9,441 nt of DNA from RGIG4079 sp045531405 (GCA_045531405.1 JAZSDX010000027.1:1-9441), one strand, 5' to 3'; positions 1 to 7,403 are shown, counted from the first letter of the stretch. The notes: generated from the sequence alone by a model not told the origin. Translations and numbers: made by a program.

Positions 1-53
1 CAAATTTTGAAAAGGGAGGTTCCTAAATGCTCTTGTGGGAATTGTTAAGTATA

Positions 54-87
54 ATGCCGTTGTCAAAATTTACTTTGACAACGGCAT
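54..87. terminator. Perfect 14-bp inverted repeat, likely terminator of the mob remnant
   Basis: The arm ATGCCGTTGTCAAA at 54-67 is exactly complementary to TTTGACAACGGCAT at 74-87, with a 6-nt loop. It lies 3 bp beyond the stop codon of the minus-strand mobilization fragment, where an intrinsic terminator would be expected. There is no long T-run on either side, only AT-rich flanks (ATTTTA follows on the plus strand), so termination strength is uncertain. It could work in both directions. The 53 bases before it contain nothing I can support as a gene. Confidence 0.6.
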
Positions 88-90
88 ATT

Positions 91-840
91 TTACAACTTC
101 AGCCCTCGATTTTGTCTTCTGCTTGTCGGCAATCCCAATGCTTCCATAAACTCATCTTTCTTGCGTCTGAACCAAGAGTGATGCGATACGCCATCGATTT
201 TAAGGTCAAATCTTCCCTCCTTATCTTCTTTGAGGGAGCAGACCGCACCATCGTCTGAAAACGATTGGTTAAACATCGTTGAATAGAGTTTGCCTTTTAC
301 GGGGATTTCCTTAGAAGTGCATAATGCTTTAATAAGGTTATCATTGAATCCCATTTTCTCGCTGAGGTATTTAATCATCGGCATCAGTTTCTCTACATAC
401 GGGAAGTAACGCAAAATCTTGTCGATATACTCCGATTGTTTACGATGTTCCGCTTCGTATGATTGCTTGACCTCTTGTATCTGCTTTAGGTGTTCCACCT
501 GCATTTGCTTGATGTTGGATTGCAACTGCTCGATGGTTTCGTCTCGGATTGCGATTTCTTCCCGTAAATCCTCGTTCTTGCGTTCCAACGATTTCATCTT
601 ACCACTGCCGAAAAGAGAACTTACTCCGCTTGCAAGGGCTGTGGTAGCATCGGTAGCTACGCTTTTGAGTTTGTCGGTGCGTATCTCCGATTTCACCTGT
701 TTGAGTTCTTGCTCGGCAAGATCTATTTGGTGCTCCTTGTGTTGCCGTTCAGCCTCGATGCGTTCAAGTTCTGCACGCTGCTTCTCGATGAGTGCATCTT
801 TGTTGTTTTTATGTCCTATCCAGCCAAAAGATTGTGTATT
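91..840 (-). pseudogene. MobV-type mobilization protein (Pre/Mob relaxase), C-terminal remnant
   Basis: The open frame runs from just after an in-frame TGA at 843-841 to a TAA at 93-91, 249 sense codons with no ATG near the front. The only usable internal start is GTG at 696, giving 201 residues. The reading resembles the C-terminal half of Bacteroidetes MobV relaxases: a long Glu/Lys/Gln-rich coiled coil, an Ala/Gly-Ser-rich hinge containing GVSSLFGSGK, a second coiled coil (LERKNEDLREEI onward), then a small globular end with a YFPYVEKL segment, a GKLYS motif and a closing basic GLKL tail. The N-terminal relaxase domain that nicks oriT is absent: upstream codons are stop-broken and run into the promoter of the neighbouring lipoprotein gene. 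I infer a dead fragment left by deletion or imprecise loss of a mobilizable element. The family call rests on memory of the family; translation from the GTG start is possible but unproven. Confidence 0.7.
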
Positions 841-862
841 TCAATAAATTAGAGTAACTTTG
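831..862 (+). promoter_or_regulatory. Putative Bacteroidetes promoter for the lipoprotein/hydrolase pair
   Basis: TAACTTTG at 855-862 is a full match to the Bacteroidetes -7 consensus TAnnTTTG. ATTG at 831-834, 20 nt upstream, matches three of four bases of the -33 TTTG element. Transcription would begin near 868, leaving a leader of about 25 nt before the ATG at 893. The leader is AT-rich with no Shine-Dalgarno sequence, as is usual in this phylum. The -33 element lies in the first codons of the truncated mob frame. Confidence 0.55.
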
Positions 863-892
863 TCAGCCAAAACTATATAAATATTATTTTAT

Positions 893-2464
893 ATGAAAAA
901 ATCGTTTATTTATATCACATCAATCATATTTTCTCTTGTGACAATTGCTTGTGGTGGCAAAGAAAAAAACAGCACATCGGCACAACCAATAGACAGTGTC
1001 AAAGTTGACACTCCAAAAGTAATTACTCCACATCCCGACACAATATACGCTTCGGCAAAAAGATTAAAAGAGATAAAGATTGATACATTTCTTAAGAATG
1101 TACCCGGCACACTCAAAAGTTTTGAAAATCAATATGCCGATGTTGACGGCATTCTCACTTTCCGAGGAGCGCCCTCTCGCGAAACATCATTCTCAGGAAA
1201 AATAACAGGAACTCCATCTATCGTAAAAGTCGATTGGGTATTTAATACCGGCAATGGCATGTCAGCTCGTTGGGGCGGAGGCTCAGGCTGGACCGGCCAA
1301 CCTCTTTATGTAGAGTGGAACAATGAACAAATGAAACGCATCAAAGCTGAAGCTAATAAATATCTCAAACCCAATTTTTCAAACAAAGAAATAATCATCA
1401 GTTCGCTTGCAGGAAAGGTATTTTTCATTGACTTTGAAACGGGGAAAGCTTCTCGCGAGCCATACAACATTGGCAATCCCATCAAAGGTACAGCATCAAT
1501 CCATCCTTCATTAAACGGCAACATCTTCGTCGGACAAGGGATTCCTGATCAAAAACCATTTGGGGCTGTAATATTTAACCTCTATAACCACAAAGAGGTG
1601 TCATTTTTCAAAGAAGATAGCAAGGCATGGCGAGCATGGGGTGCATACGACTCATCTCCAATCGCAGTGGGTCAATTTATGTTCCGTCCAGGAGAAAATG
1701 GCACAATTTATAAATTATATTGTAATGGAGATAGTGTTACGCTCCATTCCACACTTCGCTATCGAAATGGTGTAGGCGGTGGCGGAGTAGAATCATCAAT
1801 GGCAGTGCATCGCAACTATGGATATTTTGCCGACAATGAAGGATTTATAATTTGCATCAATCTCAACAATCTTCAACCGGTGTGGACATATCGCAATCAT
1901 GATGATACCGACGCCACCATCGTTGTTGTTGAAGAAAATGGCATACCATTCTTATATACCGGCTGCGAAATCGACTCACAAGGATCAGAAGGTTTCTCTT
2001 GGTTCTCAAAACTCAATGGATTGAATGGCGAAGAAGTGTGGAGTGCTAAGGTTGAAGGTCGTTGCATCAATGAAGAAAAAAAAGTTGAGGGGGGAATGTT
2101 CTCTACTCCACTTGTTGGTCATGGTGACTGCGAAGGAATGATATTCTCTCACTTTGTATTACACAAGCCCGGACGCCTCGGAGAATTTGTAGCTTTTGAC
2201 TGCAATACAGGTAAAACGCTCTATCGCATTCCGTTGAAAAACTACTCATGGTCATCTCCTATTGCTGTGTATAACGAAAAGAATGAATTGTTTATATTCA
2301 CAGGCGATGTAGTGGGCAATGTGTATCTATTCCGTGGCAAAGATGGAGTAATGTTACACACATCCCATATAGGCAGTAATTTCGAATCGTCTCCAATTAT
2401 CATAGGGAACAAAGTAGTATGTGGCTCTCGTGGAACAAAAATTTATAAAATGTCAATCGAATAA
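893..2464 (+). CDS. Lipoprotein with PQQ-type beta-propeller repeats
   Basis: This 523-residue protein starts with a Lys-Lys n-region, a hydrophobic stretch (about 5-19) and a relaxed lipobox ending in Cys20, followed by a polar Ser/Thr/Lys-rich linker to about residue 50, so it should be an exported lipoprotein anchored in an envelope membrane. The remainder looks like a beta-propeller of PQQ-like repeats. Blade signatures of the type D-x-x-TGK-x-x-W appear near 178-186 (FIDFETGKA), 321-333 (ending VWTY), 372-386 (NGEEVWSAK), 434-445 (AFDCNTGKTLYR) and 479-490. Between them fall the recurring SSP motifs (254-256, 454-456, 499-501) and STP at 404-406. Such folds bind PQQ in dehydrogenases, but many Bacteroidetes members are scaffold or binding proteins; I see no catalytic signature and infer no enzyme activity. 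The ATG at 893 is supported by the signal peptide. It is probably co-transcribed with the hydrolase 8 bp downstream. Substrate or partner unknown. Confidence 0.8.
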   Translation: MKKSFIYITSIIFSLVTIACGGKEKNSTSAQPIDSVKVDTPKVITPHPDTIYASAKRLKEIKIDTFLKNVPGTLKSFENQYADVDGILTFRGAPSRETSFSGKITGTPSIVKVDWVFNTGNGMSARWGGGSGWTGQPLYVEWNNEQMKRIKAEANKYLKPNFSNKEIIISSLAGKVFFIDFETGKASREPYNIGNPIKGTASIHPSLNGNIFVGQGIPDQKPFGAVIFNLYNHKEVSFFKEDSKAWRAWGAYDSSPIAVGQFMFRPGENGTIYKLYCNGDSVTLHSTLRYRNGVGGGGVESSMAVHRNYGYFADNEGFIICINLNNLQPVWTYRNHDDTDATIVVVEENGIPFLYTGCEIDSQGSEGFSWFSKLNGLNGEEVWSAKVEGRCINEEKKVEGGMFSTPLVGHGDCEGMIFSHFVLHKPGRLGEFVAFDCNTGKTLYRIPLKNYSWSSPIAVYNEKNELFIFTGDVVGNVYLFRGKDGVMLHTSHIGSNFESSPIIIGNKVVCGSRGTKIYKMSIE

Positions 2465-2472
2465 TAATTATT

Positions 2473-3447
2473 ATGAAGAAATATATTTCAATTATTTTAT
2501 TATTTATAGTTTGTTTAACTACTAATGCCGAGACGAAGCTCACCGCAAAAAACAAACTTTATGAACGTGGATACAACTTCTGGTTATATGAACCGGATTA
2601 TGACACGATTTCATTCAATTCAAAAAACGACAGTCTCCAATTACTTCCACAACCAATCCCATTTGACAGTCTTTCTGCCGAGGAAATAATTGCGCAAGAA
2701 TTAATGGCCAATAACCAAAATGCCCTATCCCCATTTCAAAGCACTGAGCCTCGCAAAAAGCCTCTAATCATATTTCTTCATGGTCGCAGTTTGTGTGGCA
2801 ATAACCTTAATAAGGTGTTGAGATATGGCACTATTGATGCGGTAAAAGGAGGACGTAAAATAGATGCTTTTATAATTGCTCCTCAAAATCCCGGAACATT
2901 TTGGGAACCTGACAAAATCATGGCTATAGCTGATTGGGCTTGCGAGAATTACCCTATCGACAACAATCGCATATATGTTCTTGGAATGAGCCTTGGTGGA
3001 TATGGCACTATTGACCTTGTTGCAACCCACCCCAATCGCATTGCAGCAGCAATGGCTCTTTGTGGAGGGGGGTCTCGCAAAGACCTCAGTGGTCTTAATG
3101 AAGTGCCGTTATGGATTATTCATGGCACTGCCGACCGGGCTGTTTCGGTTAACGAATCACGCAAAGTGAGAAACCAAATGAAAGAAGCAGGAGAAACCCC
3201 ATTACTTCGCTATGATGAATGGGCTGGTATTAATCATGGTGCGTTAGCTCGTCTTTTTTATCTTGAAAATACATATGAATGGCTATTTAAGCACACTCTC
3301 GATAATCGCACCGTTGACAAATCTATTTCAATAACGCAAGGCGACACCAAGAACGCCTATAAAGGCTTCAAGCACCGTTCCTCATCAAAAAACAAATCAA
3401 AAGCAAAAAAGAAATCAAAAAGAAACTCAACAAAAAAGTCTAATTAA
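2473..3447 (+). CDS. Secreted alpha/beta hydrolase (esterase/peptidase-like) with basic tail
   Basis: The 324-residue product has a signal peptide (MKK then hydrophobic to about 16) with a plausible signal peptidase I site after TNA at residue 19. It carries a complete serine-hydrolase core: an oxyanion-side FLHG at 101-104, the nucleophile elbow GMSLGG with Ser173, the acid Asp221 in HGTADRAV, and His255 in INHGALAR. This pattern fits the carboxylesterase, dienelactone hydrolase and PHB-depolymerase-like branch of the alpha/beta hydrolases; the substrate cannot be read from sequence. Residues 20-95 form an N-terminal extension before the first core strand. The last 25 residues are unusual, with 12 Lys/Arg mixed with Ser and Asn. 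The gene follows the propeller lipoprotein by 8 bp, suggesting one transcript and perhaps a shared envelope task. It ends 24 bp from a convergent gene, with no clear terminator hairpin between them. Confidence 0.82.
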   Translation: MKKYISIILLFIVCLTTNAETKLTAKNKLYERGYNFWLYEPDYDTISFNSKNDSLQLLPQPIPFDSLSAEEIIAQELMANNQNALSPFQSTEPRKKPLIIFLHGRSLCGNNLNKVLRYGTIDAVKGGRKIDAFIIAPQNPGTFWEPDKIMAIADWACENYPIDNNRIYVLGMSLGGYGTIDLVATHPNRIAAAMALCGGGSRKDLSGLNEVPLWIIHGTADRAVSVNESRKVRNQMKEAGETPLLRYDEWAGINHGALARLFYLENTYEWLFKHTLDNRTVDKSISITQGDTKNAYKGFKHRSSSKNKSKAKKKSKRNSTKKSN

Positions 3448-3471
3448 CGACAACTTTCTATATTTTAACCA

Positions 3472-4221
3472 TTAAGTAATGTCTTGACAAAGCTGTTTAA
3501 TAATTGGGAATAATTTATCGTAAATCTTGTCATAACAAGATTTATATTGAGGATGATAACTGCTATAAAGGAGTTGAGGTCTTTCCCCTTGTCGTTTCAC
3601 TTCGCCAAGTTTAGCAAAATGAATATCTTCATCCCAATCTTCACAATAGTTAGACCGAATATTTTCTCCAAAAATATCTTTTAGCATACCTTCATAAACA
3701 CTATTTGATGAAGATCCTATTCCCACTGAGAATAAAATTAAATCGGGAGAAAGTATATCTAATTGACGCCTTAAAAACTCCGTCAATTTCGGTTTTAAGT
3801 CAACATCAAATCCTGCTTCATATCTCCACCCTAACAAGGAAATATTTGAAACAGCAACACCAACTTTTTCGATACATTTCGGTTTATCACCTTCTCCTAT
3901 ACCTCTAATATTCTCCACATGTCGCCAAAAAGGAGTTTGAGACTCCCCTATCCAGCCCCAATCCTCTATCACTAATTTACGATAAAGACGTGTAAGATCT
4001 TCTACTGTAATATCTTTTCTATCTTCGATTGGATTTGGAAAATCTCCTTCCCCATCTCCCCAACCAAAAGTTTCTTTCCCAACAAGTAAAACTTTTAATT
4101 TTGCATTAATATATTCTTCACTCACATTAATAAGATAAGGGCAGGCATATTTGTCTAATGAGTTTAGACCTTTCCACCATAAAAGTATTTCTTCGTTCAA
4201 CCGATTTAACTTGTCATTCAT
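3472..4221 (-). CDS. Uncharacterised protein, possible uracil-DNA glycosylase-fold member
   Basis: This 249-residue protein is cytosolic by appearance, with no signal peptide or membrane segment. I do not recognise a named family with certainty. Three elements recall the uracil-DNA glycosylase superfamily layout: a strand followed by a motif-A-like loop, KVLLVGKETFGWGDGEG at 43-59; a central strand LSPDLILFSVG at 157-167, placed like the strand preceding the second glycine loop; and a late YSSYHPQYKS at 219-228, placed like the HPS-type motif B. NISLLGW at 126-132 resembles the conserved Asn segment of that fold. No canonical GQDPY or iron-sulphur cysteine set is visible, so glycosylase activity is not claimed. 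The gene stands alone, convergent with the hydrolase and 144 bp from the end of pgeF, and looks AT-richer than its neighbours, consistent with later acquisition. The first ATG is used; a possible promoter lies at 4287-4260. Confidence 0.7.
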   Translation of the reverse strand: MNDKLNRLNEEILLWWKGLNSLDKYACPYLINVSEEYINAKLKVLLVGKETFGWGDGEGDFPNPIEDRKDITVEDLTRLYRKLVIEDWGWIGESQTPFWRHVENIRGIGEGDKPKCIEKVGVAVSNISLLGWRYEAGFDVDLKPKLTEFLRRQLDILSPDLILFSVGIGSSSNSVYEGMLKDIFGENIRSNYCEDWDEDIHFAKLGEVKRQGERPQLLYSSYHPQYKSCYDKIYDKLFPIIKQLCQDIT

Positions 4222-4259
4222 TGCAATTATAATTACCTTAAGTTATTATTTTATATCCA

Positions 4260-4287
4260 CAAATATATAATATTCCACATAATCAAA
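4260..4287 (-). promoter_or_regulatory. Putative promoter of the UDG-like gene
   Basis: Read on the minus strand, TATATTTG at 4267-4260 matches the TAnnTTTG -7 consensus, and TTTG at 4287-4284 could be the -33 element. The 16-nt gap is shorter than the usual 19-21, so the upstream half is the weaker part. It lies about 40 bp before the ATG at 4221. The rest of the 144-bp gap between this gene and pgeF shows no gene and no convincing terminator. Confidence 0.4.
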
Positions 4288-4365
4288 CTTTCACACTGGA
4301 ATTTGGATATTACATTTCGTTTATTCTATCATTGCTACCAACGAAGTTATAATTCCATAATAATG

Positions 4366-5142
4366 TTAACTTTGTCGCATTACTATCGTAAGTGTGCGAC
4401 CTGAATTGATACCTAATCTCCGAGCAGAGAAAAATTTCGAAGGGTTACAACGTGAACAATCTGCCGGCAATAATATATTCTCATCACGCACACCTATTTC
4501 AAGCAACGATTGGCGACAAGCCTGTGGCAAATCAATATGACTTCGTTCGCCATATCCATTCAGTATCACTTGTGGATTGTTAAAGCCATTTATGACAAAC
4601 TGCTCAACAACTTCATCGCCCACCTCAAAGCAATCGCCACAAATACATGGACCCATTGCCACTTTTATACATAAAATCTCGGCTCCACATTCGACCATCG
4701 TTGCGACCGTTTTGCTTGCGATTCGACCAACTGTCCCTTTCCAACCCGAATGAGCCACAGCAATTACATTATTAACATCATCAACAAGCACAATTGGCAC
4801 ACAATCTGCCGTATTTATTGCAATAGCAACACGAGGGAGTGTAGTTACAAGAGCATCTATATTCTCTAACTTTTCAGCATCAAATGGAATTGAGTCAACT
4901 ACTGCCACATTGAGCGAATGTGTTTGACGTGGCATTACCAAACTATTGCTATTTATACCAAGCATTGCACACAACTGCTCTCGACATTGCGATACATGAT
5001 TCTCATCATCGCCCGTATAATGGCACGCATTGAATCCACTATAATTATCTCCGTCAATAACACAACCCCGGCATGTGCTTTTAGCCAACACGCCGGGGAT
5101 TTTTAATAAGTCGATATGAGAAATATTATTCTTGGGATTCAT
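4366..5142 (-). CDS. pgeF: Peptidoglycan editing factor PgeF (YfiH/YlmD laccase-domain family)
   Basis: This is a metal-binding cytoplasmic enzyme of the Cu-oxidase-4/DUF152 family. PgeF homologues correct or remove wrongly built peptidoglycan precursors (for example L-Ser in place of L-Ala in the stem peptide); adenosine deaminase, phosphorylase and laccase-like activities are also reported for the family. All expected motifs are present (numbered from the ATG at 5142): QTH with His75, the NTADCVP block with Cys114, and HSGWKGT with His131, which together form the metal site. They are followed by GPCICGDCFEVG, an ADCSRC pair and the closing FSARR-x-G segment. Length is 258 residues, normal for the family. 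I chose the ATG at 5142, preceded by GAAGAAG, over a TTG at 5166 that would overlap obg more deeply. It overlaps the end of obg by 17 nt, so the two are probably translationally coupled. No clear terminator follows. Confidence 0.92.
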   Translation of the reverse strand: MNPKNNISHIDLLKIPGVLAKSTCRGCVIDGDNYSGFNACHYTGDDENHVSQCREQLCAMLGINSNSLVMPRQTHSLNVAVVDSIPFDAEKLENIDALVTTLPRVAIAINTADCVPIVLVDDVNNVIAVAHSGWKGTVGRIASKTVATMVECGAEILCIKVAMGPCICGDCFEVGDEVVEQFVINGFNNPQVILNGYGERSHIDLPQACRQSLLEIGVRDENILLPADCSRCNPSKFFSARRLGINSGRTLTIVMRQS

Positions 5143-6322
5143 CTTCTTCGTATTCAACCCAGTCAAACTCTACATCTTCGCCCCAATCATCTCCTTCGTA
5201 GAAAAATTCTTCATCTTCTTCCTCTACGACCATAGGCTCATTTTCAAAGATAAATTCATCTTCTTCTCGCACTCGATGATGCCCGTCAAGTCGTCGATGT
5301 GTAATTGTTGAAGGCTCTATGCGATTATTTTCATCGGTAATCGCCGACCAAAGCATATCTTTCAATTCGGTAACACCTTGACCTGAAACAGAAGAAAGAA
5401 ATACATGAGGGATATCTTGAGGCAATTCTTTTTCCATCTCTGCCATTAACTCATCGTCAAGCATGTCACTTTTTGAGATTGCGAGTACTCGGTGTTTATC
5501 CTCTAATTCGGGATTAAATTTAACCAATTCCTCAAGCAATATTTCATATTCGCGTTTAATATCATCCGCATCAGCCGGAACCATAAACAGCAACACGGCA
5601 TTGCGTTCGATGTGACGAAGAAAACGCAGCCCAAGACCTTTGCCCTCGCTTGCACCTTCAATGATGCCGGGAATGTCGGCCATGACAAATGAACGATTAT
5701 CGCGATATGAAACTATGCCTAATTGAGGTTCCATTGTTGTGAATGGGTAATCGGCAATTTTGGGGCGAGCAGCCGACAACGACGATAACAATGTGGACTT
5801 TCCTGCATTTGGAAATCCTACAAGCCCTACATCGCCAAGCAACTTTAGCTCCATTATTACAGTCTTTTCTATTGCAGGCTCTCCGGGTTGTGCATATCGA
5901 GGAGTGCGATTAGTTGCACTCTTAAAGTGCCAATTGCCAAGACCACCACGACCACCACGAAGCAATTTTATTTCTTCATCGTGGTCAACCACTTCACAAA
6001 GGTATTCACCGGTCTCGGCATCAAACACAACTGTACCACATGGGACTTCAAGTATTACATCTTCTCCATCCTTGCCAAAACTGCGTCCACCTGAGCCACT
6101 TTGTCCATTACCGGCAAATACATGGCGACGATAACGCAATGGCAACAATGTCCACATATTTTTGTTACCTTTCAAGATGATATGTCCTCCACGACCACCA
6201 TCACCCCCATCAGGTCCCCCTTTGGGCACGTATTTAGCGCGATAAAAATGTCGCGAACCCGCTCCACCTTTTCCCGAGCGGCAAAGTATCTTTACGTAAT
6301 CAATAAAATTAGATTCTGCCAT
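5126..6322 (-). CDS. obg: GTPase Obg (CgtA), ribosome assembly and stress GTPase
   Basis: Obg is an essential GTPase that binds the 50S ribosomal subunit and links assembly and ppGpp signalling to growth. The 398-residue protein has the glycine-rich Obg domain (about 1-158, with repeated GG turns around 35-46 and 123-129), then the G domain: P-loop GFPNAGKST at 169-177, switch I PFTT at 193-196, DIPG at 216-219, SKSD at 283-286 in the NKxD position, and SSVSG at 310-314. Instead of an ordinary OCT domain it ends with a strongly acidic tail, 25 Asp/Glu in the last 46 residues. The ATG at 6322 gives the standard AESNFIDYVKI start. It lies 19 bp after the nucleotidyltransferase gene and overlaps pgeF, so it appears to be read from the same transcript; an internal promoter cannot be excluded. 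The Ser at the first G4 position is a departure from the usual Asn. Confidence 0.96.
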   Translation of the reverse strand: MAESNFIDYVKILCRSGKGGAGSRHFYRAKYVPKGGPDGGDGGRGGHIILKGNKNMWTLLPLRYRRHVFAGNGQSGSGGRSFGKDGEDVILEVPCGTVVFDAETGEYLCEVVDHDEEIKLLRGGRGGLGNWHFKSATNRTPRYAQPGEPAIEKTVIMELKLLGDVGLVGFPNAGKSTLLSSLSAARPKIADYPFTTMEPQLGIVSYRDNRSFVMADIPGIIEGASEGKGLGLRFLRHIERNAVLLFMVPADADDIKREYEILLEELVKFNPELEDKHRVLAISKSDMLDDELMAEMEKELPQDIPHVFLSSVSGQGVTELKDMLWSAITDENNRIEPSTITHRRLDGHHRVREEDEFIFENEPMVVEEEDEEFFYEGDDWGEDVEFDWVEYEEDESQE

Positions 6323-6341
6323 AGTAAAATGTTGTTTTTCG

Positions 6342-7403
6342 TTATTTGATTAAATCATTATGGTGGCGCATGAGATCTTGGGCTTGTTTGAAGTCGTTTG
6401 GCGATCCCACATCAATCCATGTGCCACTAATTGGATAATATACCACTTTTAACCCCTTATTAATAGCCTGTTCTATTAAATCAGTTGCATCAGTACGACT
6501 ATCATTCGGTACCGTGTCGAGCAACGCATTGGAGAAGATATAGATACCGGCATTTGCATAATAAGAGTATGATGGTTTTTCTTCGATTCCTTTCACTTGT
6601 GCGCCGTCGGTAGTAAGTATCGCATAAGGGACCGATACTACATAGGGAATAGCGGCAATTGTCACATCGGCTTGTTCTTCTATGTGGCGCATATACATTT
6701 CTTCAAATGATATTGTAGTCAACAAATCTGAATTCATCACCAAGGTGTTACCACCTTCACTGCGAGGGACTAACGATGCTGCGCCAATAGTGCCAAGTGG
6801 CATTGTTTCGGTAACACATTTAACCTCAACACCAGCTACCGGTAAGGCAAAGTGATTGTGTATTTGCTCGGCAAGGTATCGAGTGGTTACTGTTATATCT
6901 TTTACACCCACCGAAGCAAGTGCCTCTATATTATAATCAATAATAGCCTTTCCTCCTATTTCGAGTAATGGTTTAGGAGTATTAAGTGTCAATGGTCGCA
7001 AACGTTCACCTTTACCCCCTGCCATTAATATTGCGCTCAATGGTAACACTGCCTTAGTGACAGTGAGGTCATATATTGCCTTAATTGTTCCATCTTCATT
7101 GAGGTGTGGCAAAATACCGATTCCTTTCAAGCGACATTGGCGCATCATTTTCACATCAACATCATCGGTTTTTATTGCCTTAAAATCCCGATGCATCGCA
7201 TCTTTAACCATTGCCGACAATGCGACATTTCCAAGCAATGCTCTACGCACATCGCCATCGGTCAATGTTCCTGTCATCACACCGGTTTCATTGGTCACTA
7301 ATAACACCATTTGCTTTCCCGACAACTGATTCAGCTGTTTTAGAGCCTCTATCAATGTGGCATTTTCATTTATTATATATTGATTCATACCCATATATTT
7401 CAT
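6342..7403 (-). CDS. CBS-domain sugar-1-phosphate nucleotidyltransferase (PtmE-like)
   Basis: This 353-residue protein joins an N-terminal CBS pair (about 7-118, with TGTLTDGDVRR near 44-54 and an LPHLNEDG turn near 98-105) to a GT-A type nucleotidyltransferase. The catalytic part shows LMAGGKGERLRPLT at 126-139, TPKPLLEIGGK at 142-152, LGTIGAA at 203-209, NSDLL with metal-binding Asp226, EEKP at 274-277, NAGIYIF at 284-290 and TWIDVG at 328-333. The same architecture is found in Campylobacter PtmE, a glucosamine-1-phosphate guanylyltransferase that opens the GDP-sugar route to legionaminic acid; the adjacent epimerase and CMP-sugar synthetase genes favour that role, but nucleotide and sugar specificity are inferred. 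The ATG at 7403 gives a 4-bp ATGA overlap with the upstream gene, indicating translational coupling; a TTG at 7442 would extend it by 13 residues and is less likely. Mannose-1-phosphate or heptose-phosphate transferase activity remains possible. Confidence 0.87.
   Translation of the reverse strand: MKYMGMNQYIINENATLIEALKQLNQLSGKQMVLLVTNETGVMTGTLTDGDVRRALLGNVALSAMVKDAMHRDFKAIKTDDVDVKMMRQCRLKGIGILPHLNEDGTIKAIYDLTVTKAVLPLSAILMAGGKGERLRPLTLNTPKPLLEIGGKAIIDYNIEALASVGVKDITVTTRYLAEQIHNHFALPVAGVEVKCVTETMPLGTIGAASLVPRSEGGNTLVMNSDLLTTISFEEMYMRHIEEQADVTIAAIPYVVSVPYAILTTDGAQVKGIEEKPSYSYYANAGIYIFSNALLDTVPNDSRTDATDLIEQAINKGLKVVYYPISGTWIDVGSPNDFKQAQDLMRHHNDLIK

Noticed and set aside
27..149. 40-codon plus-strand frame with GGGAGG upstream
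   Set aside because: It runs through the 14-bp hairpin and into the antisense of the mob remnant, and has no recognisable composition of a real small protein.
419..847. 142-codon plus-strand open frame
   Set aside because: It lies antisense to the MobV-like coiled coil, is very rich in Ser and Cys, and looks like the complement of Glu/Lys/Gln-rich codons.
910..1524. Minus-strand frames within the lipoprotein gene
   Set aside because: They lie opposite a well-supported signal peptide and propeller gene and show no motif.
3448..3471. Bidirectional terminator between the convergent hydrolase and UDG-like genes
   Set aside because: The 24-bp gap is AT-rich but forms no stem longer than three or four pairs.
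4367..4374. TAACTTTG on the plus strand as a promoter
   Set aside because: It is made of the last codons and stop of pgeF on the other strand, lacks a -33 element, and points at no plus-strand gene.
5143..5166. Longer PgeF start at TTG 5166
   Set aside because: It is a TTG codon that would deepen the overlap with obg; the ATG at 5142 is in frame and the better choice.
5760..6134. 124-codon plus-strand frame
   Set aside because: It is the complement of the Gly-rich Obg domain; its Pro-rich runs are explained by Gly codons on the other strand.
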